NCBI RefSeq assembly: GCF_000341735.1
Contig: NZ_KB455575.1
Span: 4,672,844-4,736,843, forward strand
Direction: 5' to 3'
Source of the DNA: Methylotuvimicrobium buryatense 5G
Lineage (GTDB): Bacteria; Pseudomonadota; Gammaproteobacteria; Methylococcales; Methylomonadaceae
Length of the DNA: 64,000 nt
Shown: one piece after another, positions 1-7,875 of the stretch
How positions within the stretch are numbered: the first letter of the stretch is position 1
Layout of the letters: each line of letters opens with the position of its first letter
Translations under genes and position numbers: made by a program
Notes under the pieces: model-generated
What the model was told of the DNA's origin: nothing
Database searches by the model: none
The model's input: only the letters and a program-made list of their open reading frames with translations

Positions 1-51
1 TCAGCTTGCTGAAGCCAATTGTCCGAGCAGTGGCCAGTCGTAGCCACTTCT

Positions 52-161
52 GCGGGACGGGTTATTTAACCCGTCCCCAACGTTTCGGTTTGCCCTAAAC
101 ATTTCGGCTGACTTCGGCCAAAATCAAAACGTTTAGGACGGGGTTGAAAACCCCGTCCTGC
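52..161. repeat. Paired palindromic repeat
   Basis: Two similar hairpins face each other. One at 54-77 has GGGACGGGTT / AACCCGTCCC arms, and one at 135-159 has AGGACGGGGTT / AACCCCGTCCT-type arms. The sequences around them (AACGTTT on the inner sides) are also inverted copies, so the whole block is one large inverted repeat with hairpin arms. It looks like a dispersed non-coding repeat. No gene was seen in bases 1-666. Confidence 0.6.
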
Positions 162-253
162 TAGGGATATGCTGGTTTTTTTTGGGCTTTAGCTGAAGAA
201 ACTTGCTAATCAGGAAAAAAGTTAAAATAGAGAATATATCGATAACTATCATT

Positions 254-384
254 GTAACTATTCAGACCTCCAGAACCACTGGAGGAAATTTTGGAATCTG
301 CCGTTCGGTCGTAATTATTCACATCCTCCTATAGTTCCCACGCAGAGTGTGGGAACTATAATTGCTGGGGGACTGAATAGTTAC
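254..384. mobile_element. IS66-derived MITE-like element, 131 bp
   Basis: The ends are near-perfect inverted repeats beginning GTAACTATTCAG and ending CTGAATAGTTAC, flanked directly by the 6-bp repeat ATCATT on both sides. The left 60 bp resembles, in reverse orientation, the 3' end of the IS66 transposase fragment found at 5788-6010. The middle holds a TAGTTCCCAC / GTGGGAACTA hairpin. It is read as an internally deleted IS66 copy that moved as a miniature element. IS66 usually makes 8-bp duplications, so the 6-bp repeat is slightly unusual. Confidence 0.6.
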
Positions 385-539
385 ATCATTGGTAAAACGT
401 TAATAAAATAAATGTTTTCTATTTCATTATCCCGTTCTTAAAAAATTTCAATCACATATACTTATCATGAGTTTACTTATCTGCACTAGGCACCTTGTCT
501 AAACAGCAAATAAGAAAGCTTGCTCTGCAATAATTCTTT

Positions 540-575
540 AACGCTCGGCGCATCGTGTCGAGCGTTTGTCTTTTT
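540..575 (+). terminator. Terminator-like hairpin upstream of the first gene
   Basis: The arms AACGCTCG (540-547) and CGAGCGTT (559-566) form a stem followed by a T-rich run ending at 575. It lies about 90 bp before the start at 667, so it may end upstream transcription or attenuate the downstream gene. Confidence 0.5.
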
Positions 576-616
576 CTGCCGGATTGTAGTCTTGGTTTTC
601 TTGGTGCGCTGTTGAG

Positions 617-649
617 TGCCGTTAACTTGGATTGCTCTCCGGCATTTTT
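617..649 (+). terminator. Weak hairpin with T-run just before the first gene
   Basis: The short arms TGCCG (617-621) and CGGCA (640-644) are followed by TTTTTG, ending only a few bases before the Shine-Dalgarno TAGGAG. The stem is short, so the call is weak. It fits the pattern of hairpins placed immediately upstream of genes in this module. Confidence 0.3.
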
Positions 650-666
650 GTTTAGGAGTATTCGTG

Positions 667-1026
667 ATGAGTATGCAATGTCCTATCTGCCGATCCGAGC
701 AGGTGATTACGTTAGACCGTGCCAAGCGCATTGGTGGATTAGTGGGTACTGTCGGTGGCGCCATGAGCGGGTGGGCGGCCTCAAGATCTGCAACAATAGT
801 GGGCGCAGAGATTGGGAGTGCTGTCGGCTTGGTTGGTGGACCGGTCGGTTCGGCTATTGGTACCGCCGGTGGCGCATTAATGGGCGCTTTGATATGGGGG
901 GCAACCGCCGGCCTGACCGGTGCAAAGCTAGGTCAAGTCATCGATCAGAAAGTGTTACACAACTACGTGTGTCAGGACTGCGGACTGCAGTTCGGCGATA
1001 TTCACACCGATCAACCATTAGACTAA
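667..1026 (+). CDS. Small glycine-zipper protein with cysteine pairs at both ends
   Basis: I chose the ATG at 667 because TAGGAG sits just upstream; a longer reading from 616 has no such site. The 119-residue product starts with a CPIC motif and ends with a CQDC motif. These four cysteines could form one zinc site. Between them is a long glycine/alanine stretch (GG..GG.., AIGTAGGALMGALIWG) typical of glycine-zipper membrane segments. The exact family is not recognised. It is the first gene of a plus-strand module with DUF932, YqaJ and RadC-like genes, as seen in integrative elements. A role in the element rather than the host is inferred. Confidence 0.65.
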   Translation: MSMQCPICRSEQVITLDRAKRIGGLVGTVGGAMSGWAASRSATIVGAEIGSAVGLVGGPVGSAIGTAGGALMGALIWGATAGLTGAKLGQVIDQKVLHNYVCQDCGLQFGDIHTDQPLD

Positions 1027-1042
1027 ATTCGGAGGTATTACG

Positions 1043-2011
1043 ATGGCACATTTAGTTGAACAAATGGCCTATGTCGGGGCGCAACCCTGGCACGGCTTAG
1101 GTAATCTGTTAGCGCCTAAACAACCCTTAGAGGTTTGGGCGAAACAAGCCGGCATGGATTGGCAAATCAAAGAAACGCCGGTGCAATTTATGACCGATAT
1201 CCCCGAATATATGGGCGGGCTTCATCGATTTGAAGAGCAAAAAGTATTGTACCGCTCAGATAACAAAAAAGCTTTGTCGGTGGTGTCCAAGCGTTACCAA
1301 GTGGTGCAACCGCAGGAGGTATTGGAGTTTTACCGGGATCTAACCGAAGTCGCAGGTTATCAGCTGGAAACCGCAGGAGTCTTGAAAGGCGGCAAAAAGT
1401 TTTGGGCGTTGGCTAAAACCGGACAGGCGACGGCGTTGAAAGGCAGCGATCTGGTCTATGGCTATTTACTGCTCGCCACCTCCTGTGATGGGACGTTGGC
1501 CACGACCGCTACGCCGACCACGATCCGAGTCGTCTGCAACAACACGCTGAGTATTGCGGTCAACGGTGCCAGCCAAGCGATCAAAGTGCCGCACAGCACC
1601 AAGTTCGATGCCCAAGCGGTCAAGCAGCAATTGGGTATAGCGGTTTCGCAATGGGATACTTTTATGTATCAGATGCGTACTTTGTCAGAACGCAAAGTGA
1701 AATCACACGAAGCGACCAACTACTTCCTTCGGGTATTGTGCGACGTCCCCGCCGCCAATGGCGAACCAGTCGTTTTGAATAACGAGCGAGCGCTAAAAAA
1801 GGTGCAAAGCTTGTACGAAGGCCAAGGTCATGGCGCCGATTTGGAATCGGCGAAAGGCACGGCTTGGGGCTTGCTCAATGCCGTGACCGAGTATGTCGAT
1901 CATGAAAAGCGGGCGCGCAGTACCGACCACCGGATGGATTCGGCCTGGTTCGGTCAAGGTGCCAACCTCAAGAAAAAAGCGCTGGATGCCGCTGTGCAAT
2001 TGGCGGCTTAG
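1043..2011 (+). CDS. DUF932 phage/plasmid-like protein
   Basis: The 322-residue product starts with GGAGG eight bases upstream of the ATG. The N-terminal MAYVGAQPWHGLG signature and the later RVVCNNTLSIA segment match the DUF932 family (phage/plasmid-like protein TIGR03299). That family is common on plasmids, phages and integrative elements, and its biochemical role is not established. Length is normal for the family. It lies 16 bp after the glycine-zipper gene and is followed by a clear terminator hairpin, so these two may form one transcript. Confidence 0.85.
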   Translation: MAHLVEQMAYVGAQPWHGLGNLLAPKQPLEVWAKQAGMDWQIKETPVQFMTDIPEYMGGLHRFEEQKVLYRSDNKKALSVVSKRYQVVQPQEVLEFYRDLTEVAGYQLETAGVLKGGKKFWALAKTGQATALKGSDLVYGYLLLATSCDGTLATTATPTTIRVVCNNTLSIAVNGASQAIKVPHSTKFDAQAVKQQLGIAVSQWDTFMYQMRTLSERKVKSHEATNYFLRVLCDVPAANGEPVVLNNERALKKVQSLYEGQGHGADLESAKGTAWGLLNAVTEYVDHEKRARSTDHRMDSAWFGQGANLKKKALDAAVQLAA

Positions 2012-2104
2012 CCAGGTTGTTTCCCTACTGGGTTTGCGTCACGCAATCCTCTGTCACTTAATACGGCATCATTAAGCCGACACCCTACTTGTCACCCACT
2101 CACA

Positions 2105-2138
2105 AAACGCCTGATCGGTTCTCCGGTCGGGCGTTTTT
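2105..2138 (+). terminator. Rho-independent terminator after the DUF932 gene
   Basis: Complementary arms AAACGCCTGATCGG and CCGGTCGGGCGTTT, separated by a TTCT loop and ending in a T-run, form a strong stem. It lies between the DUF932 and YqaJ genes. Confidence 0.75.
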
Positions 2139-2223
2139 GTGTGTGGCTACGAGTCAGGGCAGTTCGGTTATATATGCTCCCGCGATATCAATACAATCTG
2201 ATGACCCTTCAGAAGGAGGTCTT

Positions 2224-3240
2224 ATGACACTCTCGCTTGTTAAACCTAAACCCACGCGTAAAGCACCATCGGCCTTACGTTTAATCAATACCCGGAATTT
2301 ACCTCACGCTGATTGGTTGGATATCCGTAAACGCGGCATCGGTAGTTCCGATGCCGCTGCTGCGGTGGGTTTAAATCCTTATCAGTCATCTCTGGAATTG
2401 TGGCTCAACAAAACCGGTCGGGACGGTAATCTGCCCAAGATCGATCCCAACGACGAAACTAGCCCGACCTATTGGGGGCATTTACTGGAGCCGATTGTCG
2501 CAGCACATTACAGTCGTCGCACCGGGCATAAAGTCCGCCGAGTCAATGCGGTATTACAACATCCTCATCCCGAATTGAGCTGGATGTTGGCTAATATCGA
2601 CCGGGAAGTGGTCGGTACGGATGATGTACAGATTCTGGAGTGTAAAACCGCCGGAGTCCAAGGTGCCAAATTATGGCGGGACGGTGTGCCGGAATACGTA
2701 CAACTGCAGGTACAGCATCAATTGGCCGTGACCGGCAAACACACAGCGGACGTAGCGGTATTGATCGGTGGTCAACAATTAGAGATTCATCGTATCGAAC
2801 GCGATGCCGTCTTGATCGGTCGGTTAATCGAGTTAGAAAAAGCATTCTGGCGTTACGTAGAAACCGACACGCCGCCGCCGGCGGACGGTTCGGACTCTGC
2901 GGAGCTGGCTTTGCGGTGTTTGTATCCGCACGATAGCGGCCGGAGCATAGATTTTCGCGAGGACGTCAGCTTATCCGCTACTTTTGCCGATTTGGTGCAG
3001 GTGCGGCAAAGCCTGGAAACTCTCGAAAAACAAGAAGCCCGCTTTAAGCAAGCCCTACAGCAAGCTATGGGTGCCGCCAGTTTGGCTCACTTTGAATCCG
3101 GCACGGTCAGTTGGAAGAAAGCAAAAGATAGTCAAGTGTTGGATCACAAACGGTTGCTACAAGATCAGCCTGCGCTATTACAACAGTATGCCACCACCAA
3201 AACCGGCAGCCGGCGTTTCATTGTTCGGACAGCGGATTAA
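2224..3240 (+). CDS. YqaJ-family recombination nuclease
   Basis: The start at 2224 is preceded by AGAAGGAGG; upstream in-frame codons run through the terminator and are ignored. The 338-residue protein has the YqaJ/lambda-exonuclease-like core. GIGSSDAAAAVG is near residues 38-49, WGHLLEP has a conserved Glu at 89, Asp126 lies in NIDREV, and an ECK motif (Glu139, Lys141) supplies the PD-(D/E)xK metal site. Such nucleases chew double-stranded DNA ends for element-encoded recombination, usually with a single-strand annealing partner. The next gene could be that partner or a recombination directionality factor. The C-terminal part (residues about 265-338) looks helical. Confidence 0.85.
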   Translation: MTLSLVKPKPTRKAPSALRLINTRNLPHADWLDIRKRGIGSSDAAAAVGLNPYQSSLELWLNKTGRDGNLPKIDPNDETSPTYWGHLLEPIVAAHYSRRTGHKVRRVNAVLQHPHPELSWMLANIDREVVGTDDVQILECKTAGVQGAKLWRDGVPEYVQLQVQHQLAVTGKHTADVAVLIGGQQLEIHRIERDAVLIGRLIELEKAFWRYVETDTPPPADGSDSAELALRCLYPHDSGRSIDFREDVSLSATFADLVQVRQSLETLEKQEARFKQALQQAMGAASLAHFESGTVSWKKAKDSQVLDHKRLLQDQPALLQQYATTKTGSRRFIVRTAD

Positions 3241-3312
3241 CGAGAGCGACAAACGGTCAAGTTGTGCCCCCGTTATGTATTTCCAATAACCAAATCAACA
3301 TACAACACAAAA

Positions 3313-3344
3313 GCCTTGAGCGGGGATACCTCCCCACTCAAGGC
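3313..3344 (+). promoter_or_regulatory. Strong hairpin in the leader of the metal-binding gene
   Basis: The arms GCCTTGAGCGGGGA (3313-3326) and TCCCCACTCAAGGC (3331-3344) have one mismatch and a 4-base loop. No T-run follows, so it is not a classical terminator. It sits 43 bp before the start at 3388 and may be an RNA structure controlling that gene. Confidence 0.45.
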
Positions 3345-3387
3345 GCTATGCATGCAATGTAGAGTCAAAAACCCACAGGAGATCATT

Positions 3388-4302
3388 ATGTTAAAAGGTT
3401 TAGCGATAACCCCGCCCGTCCTTGGGCGAATTTCCATCGGTAAGATCGTCGAAAAGGACGGCAAGCGCTTACCGATGAAAGAAGATCAATTCACGATAAC
3501 CAGTCAATTACAGTGCCGAGACGGTTGGATATTACATCCCTTCGACAACACTTTGCGTACCGAGCAAGGAGGCAAAATCCGCAGTATACCGATTCGGTTG
3601 CTGTTCAACGAGCCGGATTTAAACTTTCGGGCCGAATACAGTTTGTTCGATCGAAAAACCGGTCGTCCAATGTGCGTCGGTAACGGTGAAACCTGCCGGC
3701 GCAAAACGGATGCGGGTATTGCCAGTCTGCCGTGCCCGGCCCCGGAAGGTTGCGGCTTGGCTCAAGCGGGGGCTTGTAAGCCTTACGGTCGTCTGAATGT
3801 GCTGATTGGCGATGACGATCCCTTAGGCAGCTTCATCTTTCGTACTACCGGTTTCAACAGTATCCGTACCTTGACCGCACGCTTGCAATACTTCAAAGCC
3901 ATTTCCGGCAATCGGCTGTCGTGCATGCCATTGGAATTGAAACTGCGTGGCAAAACCACCCGACAAAGCCATGGCTCGGCAATCTTTTATGTGGATATCA
4001 CCTTACGCGGCGATCAAAGCATTGAAGAGGCCATTAACGACGCTAAGCGGATCGAAGAACAACGCCAATCGGCAGGATTCGATCAAACGGCGCTGGATCA
4101 GGTCGCGCGATTAGGGTTCGGTAATGGTGCGTTTGAAGACAATGAGGATGATGGCTCGGCGGTCGTGGAGGAATTTTTTCCGGAACAGCAGAAAGAAGCC
4201 AGCGATGCTCAGCCAACGCCACCGACCTCTCTAGCTACAAAACTGGACGCGAAAGCGCGGCAATTGTCGTGGCAAGCGCCGGCTGATGCTAAGCCGGCAT
4301 GA
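3388..4302 (+). CDS. Gp3/RDF-like 'hydrolase or metal-binding' element protein
   Basis: The ATG at 3388 has AGGAG ten bases upstream. The 304-residue product opens with LKGLAITPPVLGRISIGK, contains the ITSQLQCRDGW and HPFDN segments, and has a cysteine-rich patch (MCVGNGETC...LPCP..EGC) that could bind metal. This resembles proteins of integrative elements labelled hydrolase or metal-binding, related to phage Gp3-like recombination directionality factors. The C-terminal 60 residues are acidic and low-complexity. Its place between YqaJ and RadC-like genes supports a role in DNA processing of the element. The exact activity is not established. Confidence 0.65.
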   Translation: MLKGLAITPPVLGRISIGKIVEKDGKRLPMKEDQFTITSQLQCRDGWILHPFDNTLRTEQGGKIRSIPIRLLFNEPDLNFRAEYSLFDRKTGRPMCVGNGETCRRKTDAGIASLPCPAPEGCGLAQAGACKPYGRLNVLIGDDDPLGSFIFRTTGFNSIRTLTARLQYFKAISGNRLSCMPLELKLRGKTTRQSHGSAIFYVDITLRGDQSIEEAINDAKRIEEQRQSAGFDQTALDQVARLGFGNGAFEDNEDDGSAVVEEFFPEQQKEASDAQPTPPTSLATKLDAKARQLSWQAPADAKPA

Positions 4303-4419
4303 GTGACGAAAGGGAAATGCAACGCGCTAAAACAAACCGCTTCTTAGTCGCATTGGCCTAGCCAGTATCAACCTTTTCGAGGCGATGGACCGTTGCTGTG
4401 ACGGCGGACGACACTGGAG

Positions 4420-4450
4420 GGAAACGCTGTAGACGTTTCCGTTATTTTTT
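4420..4450 (+). terminator. Terminator before the RadC-like gene
   Basis: The arms GGAAACG and CGTTTCC are followed by GTTATTTTTT. It lies just ahead of the leader element at 4461-4510. Confidence 0.6.
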
Positions 4451-4460
4451 AACAATCCTT

Positions 4461-4510
4461 CCGGGGAAATCCTTTCCCGTAAGGGGAGGGCATTGCTCCG
4501 GTTTTCATTA
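4461..4510 (+). promoter_or_regulatory. Structured leader of the RadC-like gene
   Basis: The segment begins CCGGGGAAAT, has pairing C- and G-runs in the middle, then CTCCGGTTTT (4496-4505), ending 17 bp before the start codon. The same two boxes recur in the same order at 5225-5268 before the unknown gene at 5285. A conserved cis-acting RNA is likely. The 'radC RNA motif', known upstream of radC-type genes, is a candidate identity, but I cannot verify the fold. Confidence 0.5.
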
Positions 4511-4526
4511 TCACGGGAGAAAGCCC

Positions 4527-5000
4527 ATGTTATTCATTCGAGGAACCAATAATCGTTACCGAGTGGCAAATGAAGAAGATGTGATCTTCGAGGCCATCCA
4601 GATATACAACCGATGTTTCAGCAAAGGCGAGCCCTTGACCAGTCCGGAAAAAGCGAGGGACTGTATCAAATTGAAACTGGCGCCGTTCGAATACGAAGTT
4701 TTTGCGTGCGTGTTTTTGGATAATCAACACAAAGTCATCGCCTGCGATGAGTTATTCAGAGGCACGATCGACAGCGCCAGCGTGTATCCGCGCGAAGTCG
4801 TCAAAGCCGCACTGAAATATAACGCGGCGGCGCTGATCTTGGCGCACAATCACCCGTCCGGCATCGGCGAACCCAGTCAGGCGGATAAGGCAATAACCGA
4901 CAAACTCAAAGCCGCGTTGGCTTTGGTCGATATTCGAGTCCTTGATCACTTCATTATCGGCGAAACCGTCTATTCCTTCGCAGAGAATGGTTTATTGTGA
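4527..5000 (+). CDS. RadC/JAB-domain protein
   Basis: The product has 157 residues; the start at 4527 follows GGGAG. It contains the JAMM-type motif of RadC-like proteins: His107, His109 and Asp120 in HNHPSG..EPSQAD, with the partner acidic residue probably upstream in the strand starting EVFACVFLD. It lacks the N-terminal helix-hairpin-helix region of full-length chromosomal RadC (about 220 residues), as is usual for the short versions on plasmids and islands. These may act as DNA-linked metalloproteins, but no activity is firmly known. It is preceded by a structured leader. Confidence 0.85.
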   Translation: MLFIRGTNNRYRVANEEDVIFEAIQIYNRCFSKGEPLTSPEKARDCIKLKLAPFEYEVFACVFLDNQHKVIACDELFRGTIDSASVYPREVVKAALKYNAAALILAHNHPSGIGEPSQADKAITDKLKAALALVDIRVLDHFIIGETVYSFAENGLL

Positions 5001-5045
5001 TGGATCACGATCACTGACTTTGGCGTTTTATTTTCAACCCATCGG

Positions 5046-5071
5046 GGAAAATACTCTAATAAGTATTTTCC
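5046..5071 (+). terminator. Hairpin after the RadC-like gene
   Basis: The perfect 10-bp arms GGAAAATACT and AGTATTTTCC with a 6-base loop are followed by TCTTTTAAT. It is a plausible terminator of the RadC-like transcript. A second small hairpin (CCGGC...GCCGG) lies near 5138-5158. Confidence 0.5.
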
Positions 5072-5224
5072 TCTTTTAATGTATATGATTCCGCCGCGAA
5101 TCAACACGGGGGGCTTATTATAAACGTTGTCAAAATCCGGCTTCGGTGAAGGCCGGAAGATACTTTATGCAACCGATCTTGATGCAAGCAAACACATCTC
5201 ATCAAGATCCTATTGTCAACCCGA

Positions 5225-5268
5225 CCGGGGAAATGGATCCCCGGCGGGATCGTTGTTTCTCCGGTTTT
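5225..5268 (+). promoter_or_regulatory. Second copy of the CCGGGGAAAT...CTCCGGTTTT leader
   Basis: It carries CCGGGGAAAT (5225-5234), a C-rich/G-rich pairing region (ATCCCCGG), and CTCCGGTTTT (5259-5268), ending 16 bp before the ATG at 5285. The order and spacing match the leader at 4461-4510. The middle part differs in sequence while keeping pairing potential, which suggests a selected RNA structure. Confidence 0.5.
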
Positions 5269-5284
5269 GAATCAGAGAAACCGT

Positions 5285-5722
5285 ATGAAAAACCATGATC
5301 AAACCAGCAATGTTCCTATTTTAGTTTGGGATACCTGCGATATCGCGTTACAGCAAGCCCAGTTCCTGGTCGAAAGCGGTGAAGCAAGCGATCAAGACGA
5401 AGGCTTTACCGAAGCTTGTGCGGACAGCGACCTATTCACATTCGAATGGGAGGCCTTGACCGATTGTCTGACGGAAACCATGACATCGACCAATCCCGAT
5501 GGTCATTGGCATGCCGAGGTCGAAAACTTCGGCTGGCGAAGGCAAAATGGAGGTAAGTATTTCAAGGCAGAAAACGGCCGCGAATTATTGCACGAGCTCT
5601 TACCAAACACCGAATGCACGTTCAAAATTTTTTTGGAAGATGGCCGACTTCGCATCCAAAACTTTCACCACGACGCGCCGACCGGAAACGAATGGTACAC
5701 GGTTCGGCCTGTTGCACCGTAA
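5285..5722 (+). CDS. Unknown acidic element protein
   Basis: The ATG at 5285 follows GAGAAACC. The 145-residue product is acidic, with aromatic residues around FGWRRQNGGKYF and ending in YTVRP. No family is recognised and no catalytic motif is seen. It shares its leader type with the RadC-like gene, so the two are probably co-regulated parts of one element. IS66 debris follows within 70 bp. Confidence 0.6.
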   Translation: MKNHDQTSNVPILVWDTCDIALQQAQFLVESGEASDQDEGFTEACADSDLFTFEWEALTDCLTETMTSTNPDGHWHAEVENFGWRRQNGGKYFKAENGRELLHELLPNTECTFKIFLEDGRLRIQNFHHDAPTGNEWYTVRPVAP

Positions 5723-5787
5723 GCCGGCCGTTTAAAAGGCTCAACGATTGGGATGTCATCTTTCGGGTTACCTCGTTCTGTCATGTG

Positions 5788-6006
5788 CCGTTAATTAACA
5801 ACGCAGCCGAGCGGTTATTGCGGCATTGGGTGTATGGCACTCGCACCGAGCAAGGCTCGCGGGTATTCGCCATTTTAATCAGCGTGATCGAAACCTGCCG
5901 TAAAAGACAACAATCCCCTTGGCTTTATTTGGCTGTAATCATTGATCATCAGCGGACCGGGCGGCCGATTCCAAAATTGCCTCCAGTGGCCTGGGGGTCT
6001 GAATAG
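5788..6006 (+). pseudogene. IS66-family transposase, C-terminal fragment
   Basis: About 73 codons match the end of IS66-type TnpC transposases: PLINNAAERLLRHWV, then YGTRTEQGSR and VIETCRKRQQSPWLYL. The catalytic N-terminal and middle parts are missing, and upstream in-frame codons overlap the preceding gene and are not transposase. The element end CTGAATAGTTAC lies at 5999-6010. That end interrupts the NYN gene on the other strand. Confidence 0.8.
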
Positions 6007-6011
6007 TTACG

Positions 6012-6200
6012 TTACACCTGATTTAGGCCCGGCCAAACACTACCATTAGACCAAACGTAGATATCTTTTTCATACGCAATATCGTCTATAGGCATCCGTC
6101 CTTCCGCTACCATAGCTTGAAAACGTAAGACTAAATTTTCGCCATCAACGAACACCATCATTCTACCCAGGTTAGGAAGAGCAACTGGTTCGTGTTTCAT
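6012..6200 (-). pseudogene. NYN/LabA-like domain protein, truncated by IS66
   Basis: The start ATG at 6200 has AGGAAA upstream. About 60 codons remain. MMVFVDGENLVLRFQAM is the typical N-terminal strand and acidic site of NYN (PIN-like) nuclease domains (LabA/DUF88). The reading frame runs into the IS66 end at 6010 and stops by chance, so catalytic residues further on are lost. The short gene directly after an attC-like site suggests an integron cassette. Confidence 0.6.
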
Positions 6201-6239
6201 AAAATTTCCTACTGGTATTGGGATGAATGTCATAAAAAA

Positions 6240-6312
6240 ATATCGTTAGAGCTGCGCGGCGCAAACGAAGGGCAGCGTAGTTTACGTCCGAACTAGCGAT
6301 TTGTTAGCCATG
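6240..6312 (-). repeat. Degenerate attC-like site
   Basis: Read on the minus strand, it begins GGCTAACAAATCGC, then GTTCGGACG, and ends CGCCGCGCAGCTCTAACGATA. This resembles integron attC sites (AACAAATCG...GGACG ... CGCGCAGCTC.AACGTTAG), with the final GTTAG box mutated. A gene fragment ends at its left side and the NYN gene begins just after it, the expected cassette order. No integrase is in the window. Confidence 0.4.
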
Positions 6313-6399
6313 CATTGCGATTTCAGCAATCTTCTGTGCCTTTTCTATACTGATACCTAAAAGAAGTTCGAGGCACAGCTTTGTCAGCGCAATGTTCCG
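6304..6399 (-). pseudogene. 3' fragment of an unknown cassette gene
   Basis: On the minus strand an open frame ends ...SIEKAQKIAEIAMHG at the stop codon 6304-6306, inside the attC-like site, as cassette genes do. The upstream end is lost; a neighbouring frame (NPDNTEAAFENHSVAG) suggests a frameshift near 6400. No family is recognised. Confidence 0.35.
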
Positions 6400-6687
6400 G
6401 CAACGCTGTGATTTTCAAAAGCGGCTTCAGTATTATCTGGATTTTTGAAGCAAACCAAATCATTGACGACAATGAGCCAGTTTTCAGTCAGTGGCCAATG
6501 AGTGTTCTGTGGCAGTAATATGGTCTAGTTACTCAATAATAATATCATTTTGCTCGCCCAATACCTGACAGTCATCAGGGGCCTGATAGCGTTTATGATT
6601 GCACGACTAAGGTAGGCTTTCCATAGCCTTGATGCAGCGTTGGCGAAATCGAGGGTATCGGCCTTCGAATCTTCGATTCCATCGAGG
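6400..6687. other. Intergenic debris
   Basis: I find no intact gene here. Short open frames on both strands look like decayed sequence between the cassette remnant and the defence island. No promoter or clear repeat could be identified. Confidence 0.4.
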
Positions 6688-7800
6688 CTATTTACTTAGG
6701 TCAATGCTCTGAACTTCATCAATAGCTATTGATTCTTGATCAATACATTCAGAAAATTCATCCATATTTATTTTGTCCCGATCAATAGTGATTGATACCG
6801 CTCCGGTTACAATAACTTCAAACTCATCCTCCGCTTCAAAGTAGTGATCATTATGATCCGTTACCGAAGGCCCATCATCCATACAATAGTAATCAGCCTT
6901 ATATATGTAATAAATAGCACTGACCATTGTTTTCAAACTAAATGGAAATCCAAACTGACCATTTCCATAATATGCCAACTCAGTAAAATCAAACTCTATC
7001 TCATCTGCACTATCGTACCCATAAATGGTTGCTTCATTATTATCATCTGGTATAGAAGGGTCACTAATCTTCCTGCCTACTATTGCTTCGCCCACATCAC
7101 TGGATATTCTTGTGGAAATATCACTGCATTCATCTTCATAGGCTTGGAGAGCGAGTTTAATTTCTTCTATATTGCCAAGTAAATCAATGTCTTTAAGTTC
7201 ATTTTGAATTATTTCTGATTCAATGAAATCCGATAAATCTTTATATACGGTAACAGATTTTCTTTCAGAGAAGGCGTCTCTTACTTTCTTGTCACCAGCA
7301 ACTAAATGTATGTCACCATTTTCAAGACATAATTTGTTAATGGCTTGTACGACAAAGCTGTCTGGTATGTCGTCACGAATTTTGGGTGCCTTGAATGGAG
7401 GGAAACCATGAAAATATGCTTCAAGAGCAGTATGGGCCTGATCTAAGCATAAAGGATATCGGTTTGCATCTATGCTTTCAGCCCAGTCCGCAAGCTGTTT
7501 CTCGGCGTCTAATAGAATATTTTCCGATTCAGCTTCAAGTTGAGCTTTTAATAAATTTATTATCTCTAGCACTTCTGGCGACAACTGTTTTCTTGATAGA
7601 CAAGATAGACCGGATTGCGCTTTTTCTAAGTCTTTTGAGTAGATTTCGCGTTGTTGAGTTTGGAACTCGCGCTCAACCACATATGGTATATGCAGTTTGA
7701 GCCACCCAGCGTTTGCTAATTTTTCAATAGCTTGGAAATTTAGATTATTCCTGCTCGGATTACTTCTGTATATATTGGTATCCAACACTACATGAATCAA
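6688..7800 (-). CDS. PIN-domain (DUF4935-like) protein
   Basis: The start is TTG at 7800, with GGAGA eight bases upstream. The 370-residue protein opens VVLDTNIYRSNP, the first PIN strand with its conserved Asp. Further acidic sites lie near DIPDSFVVQAI and VAGDKKVRDAF, giving a PIN_DUF4935-type RNase fold in the first 200 residues. Residues 200-370 form an acidic, unrecognised C-terminal region. It lies downstream of the ABC-three-component genes on the same strand with a 75-bp gap and could be co-transcribed. A nuclease role in defence is inferred. Confidence 0.7.
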   Translation of the reverse strand: MIHVVLDTNIYRSNPSRNNLNFQAIEKLANAGWLKLHIPYVVEREFQTQQREIYSKDLEKAQSGLSCLSRKQLSPEVLEIINLLKAQLEAESENILLDAEKQLADWAESIDANRYPLCLDQAHTALEAYFHGFPPFKAPKIRDDIPDSFVVQAINKLCLENGDIHLVAGDKKVRDAFSERKSVTVYKDLSDFIESEIIQNELKDIDLLGNIEEIKLALQAYEDECSDISTRISSDVGEAIVGRKISDPSIPDDNNEATIYGYDSADEIEFDFTELAYYGNGQFGFPFSLKTMVSAIYYIYKADYYCMDDGPSVTDHNDHYFEAEDEFEVIVTGAVSITIDRDKINMDEFSECIDQESIAIDEVQSIDLSK

Positions 7801-7875
7801 AACAATATCTCCAAAGTGCTTAACCTTACCCTTGGCTGGGCCTCATTTGTAAACACCGACCAAACAGCACGCGCG

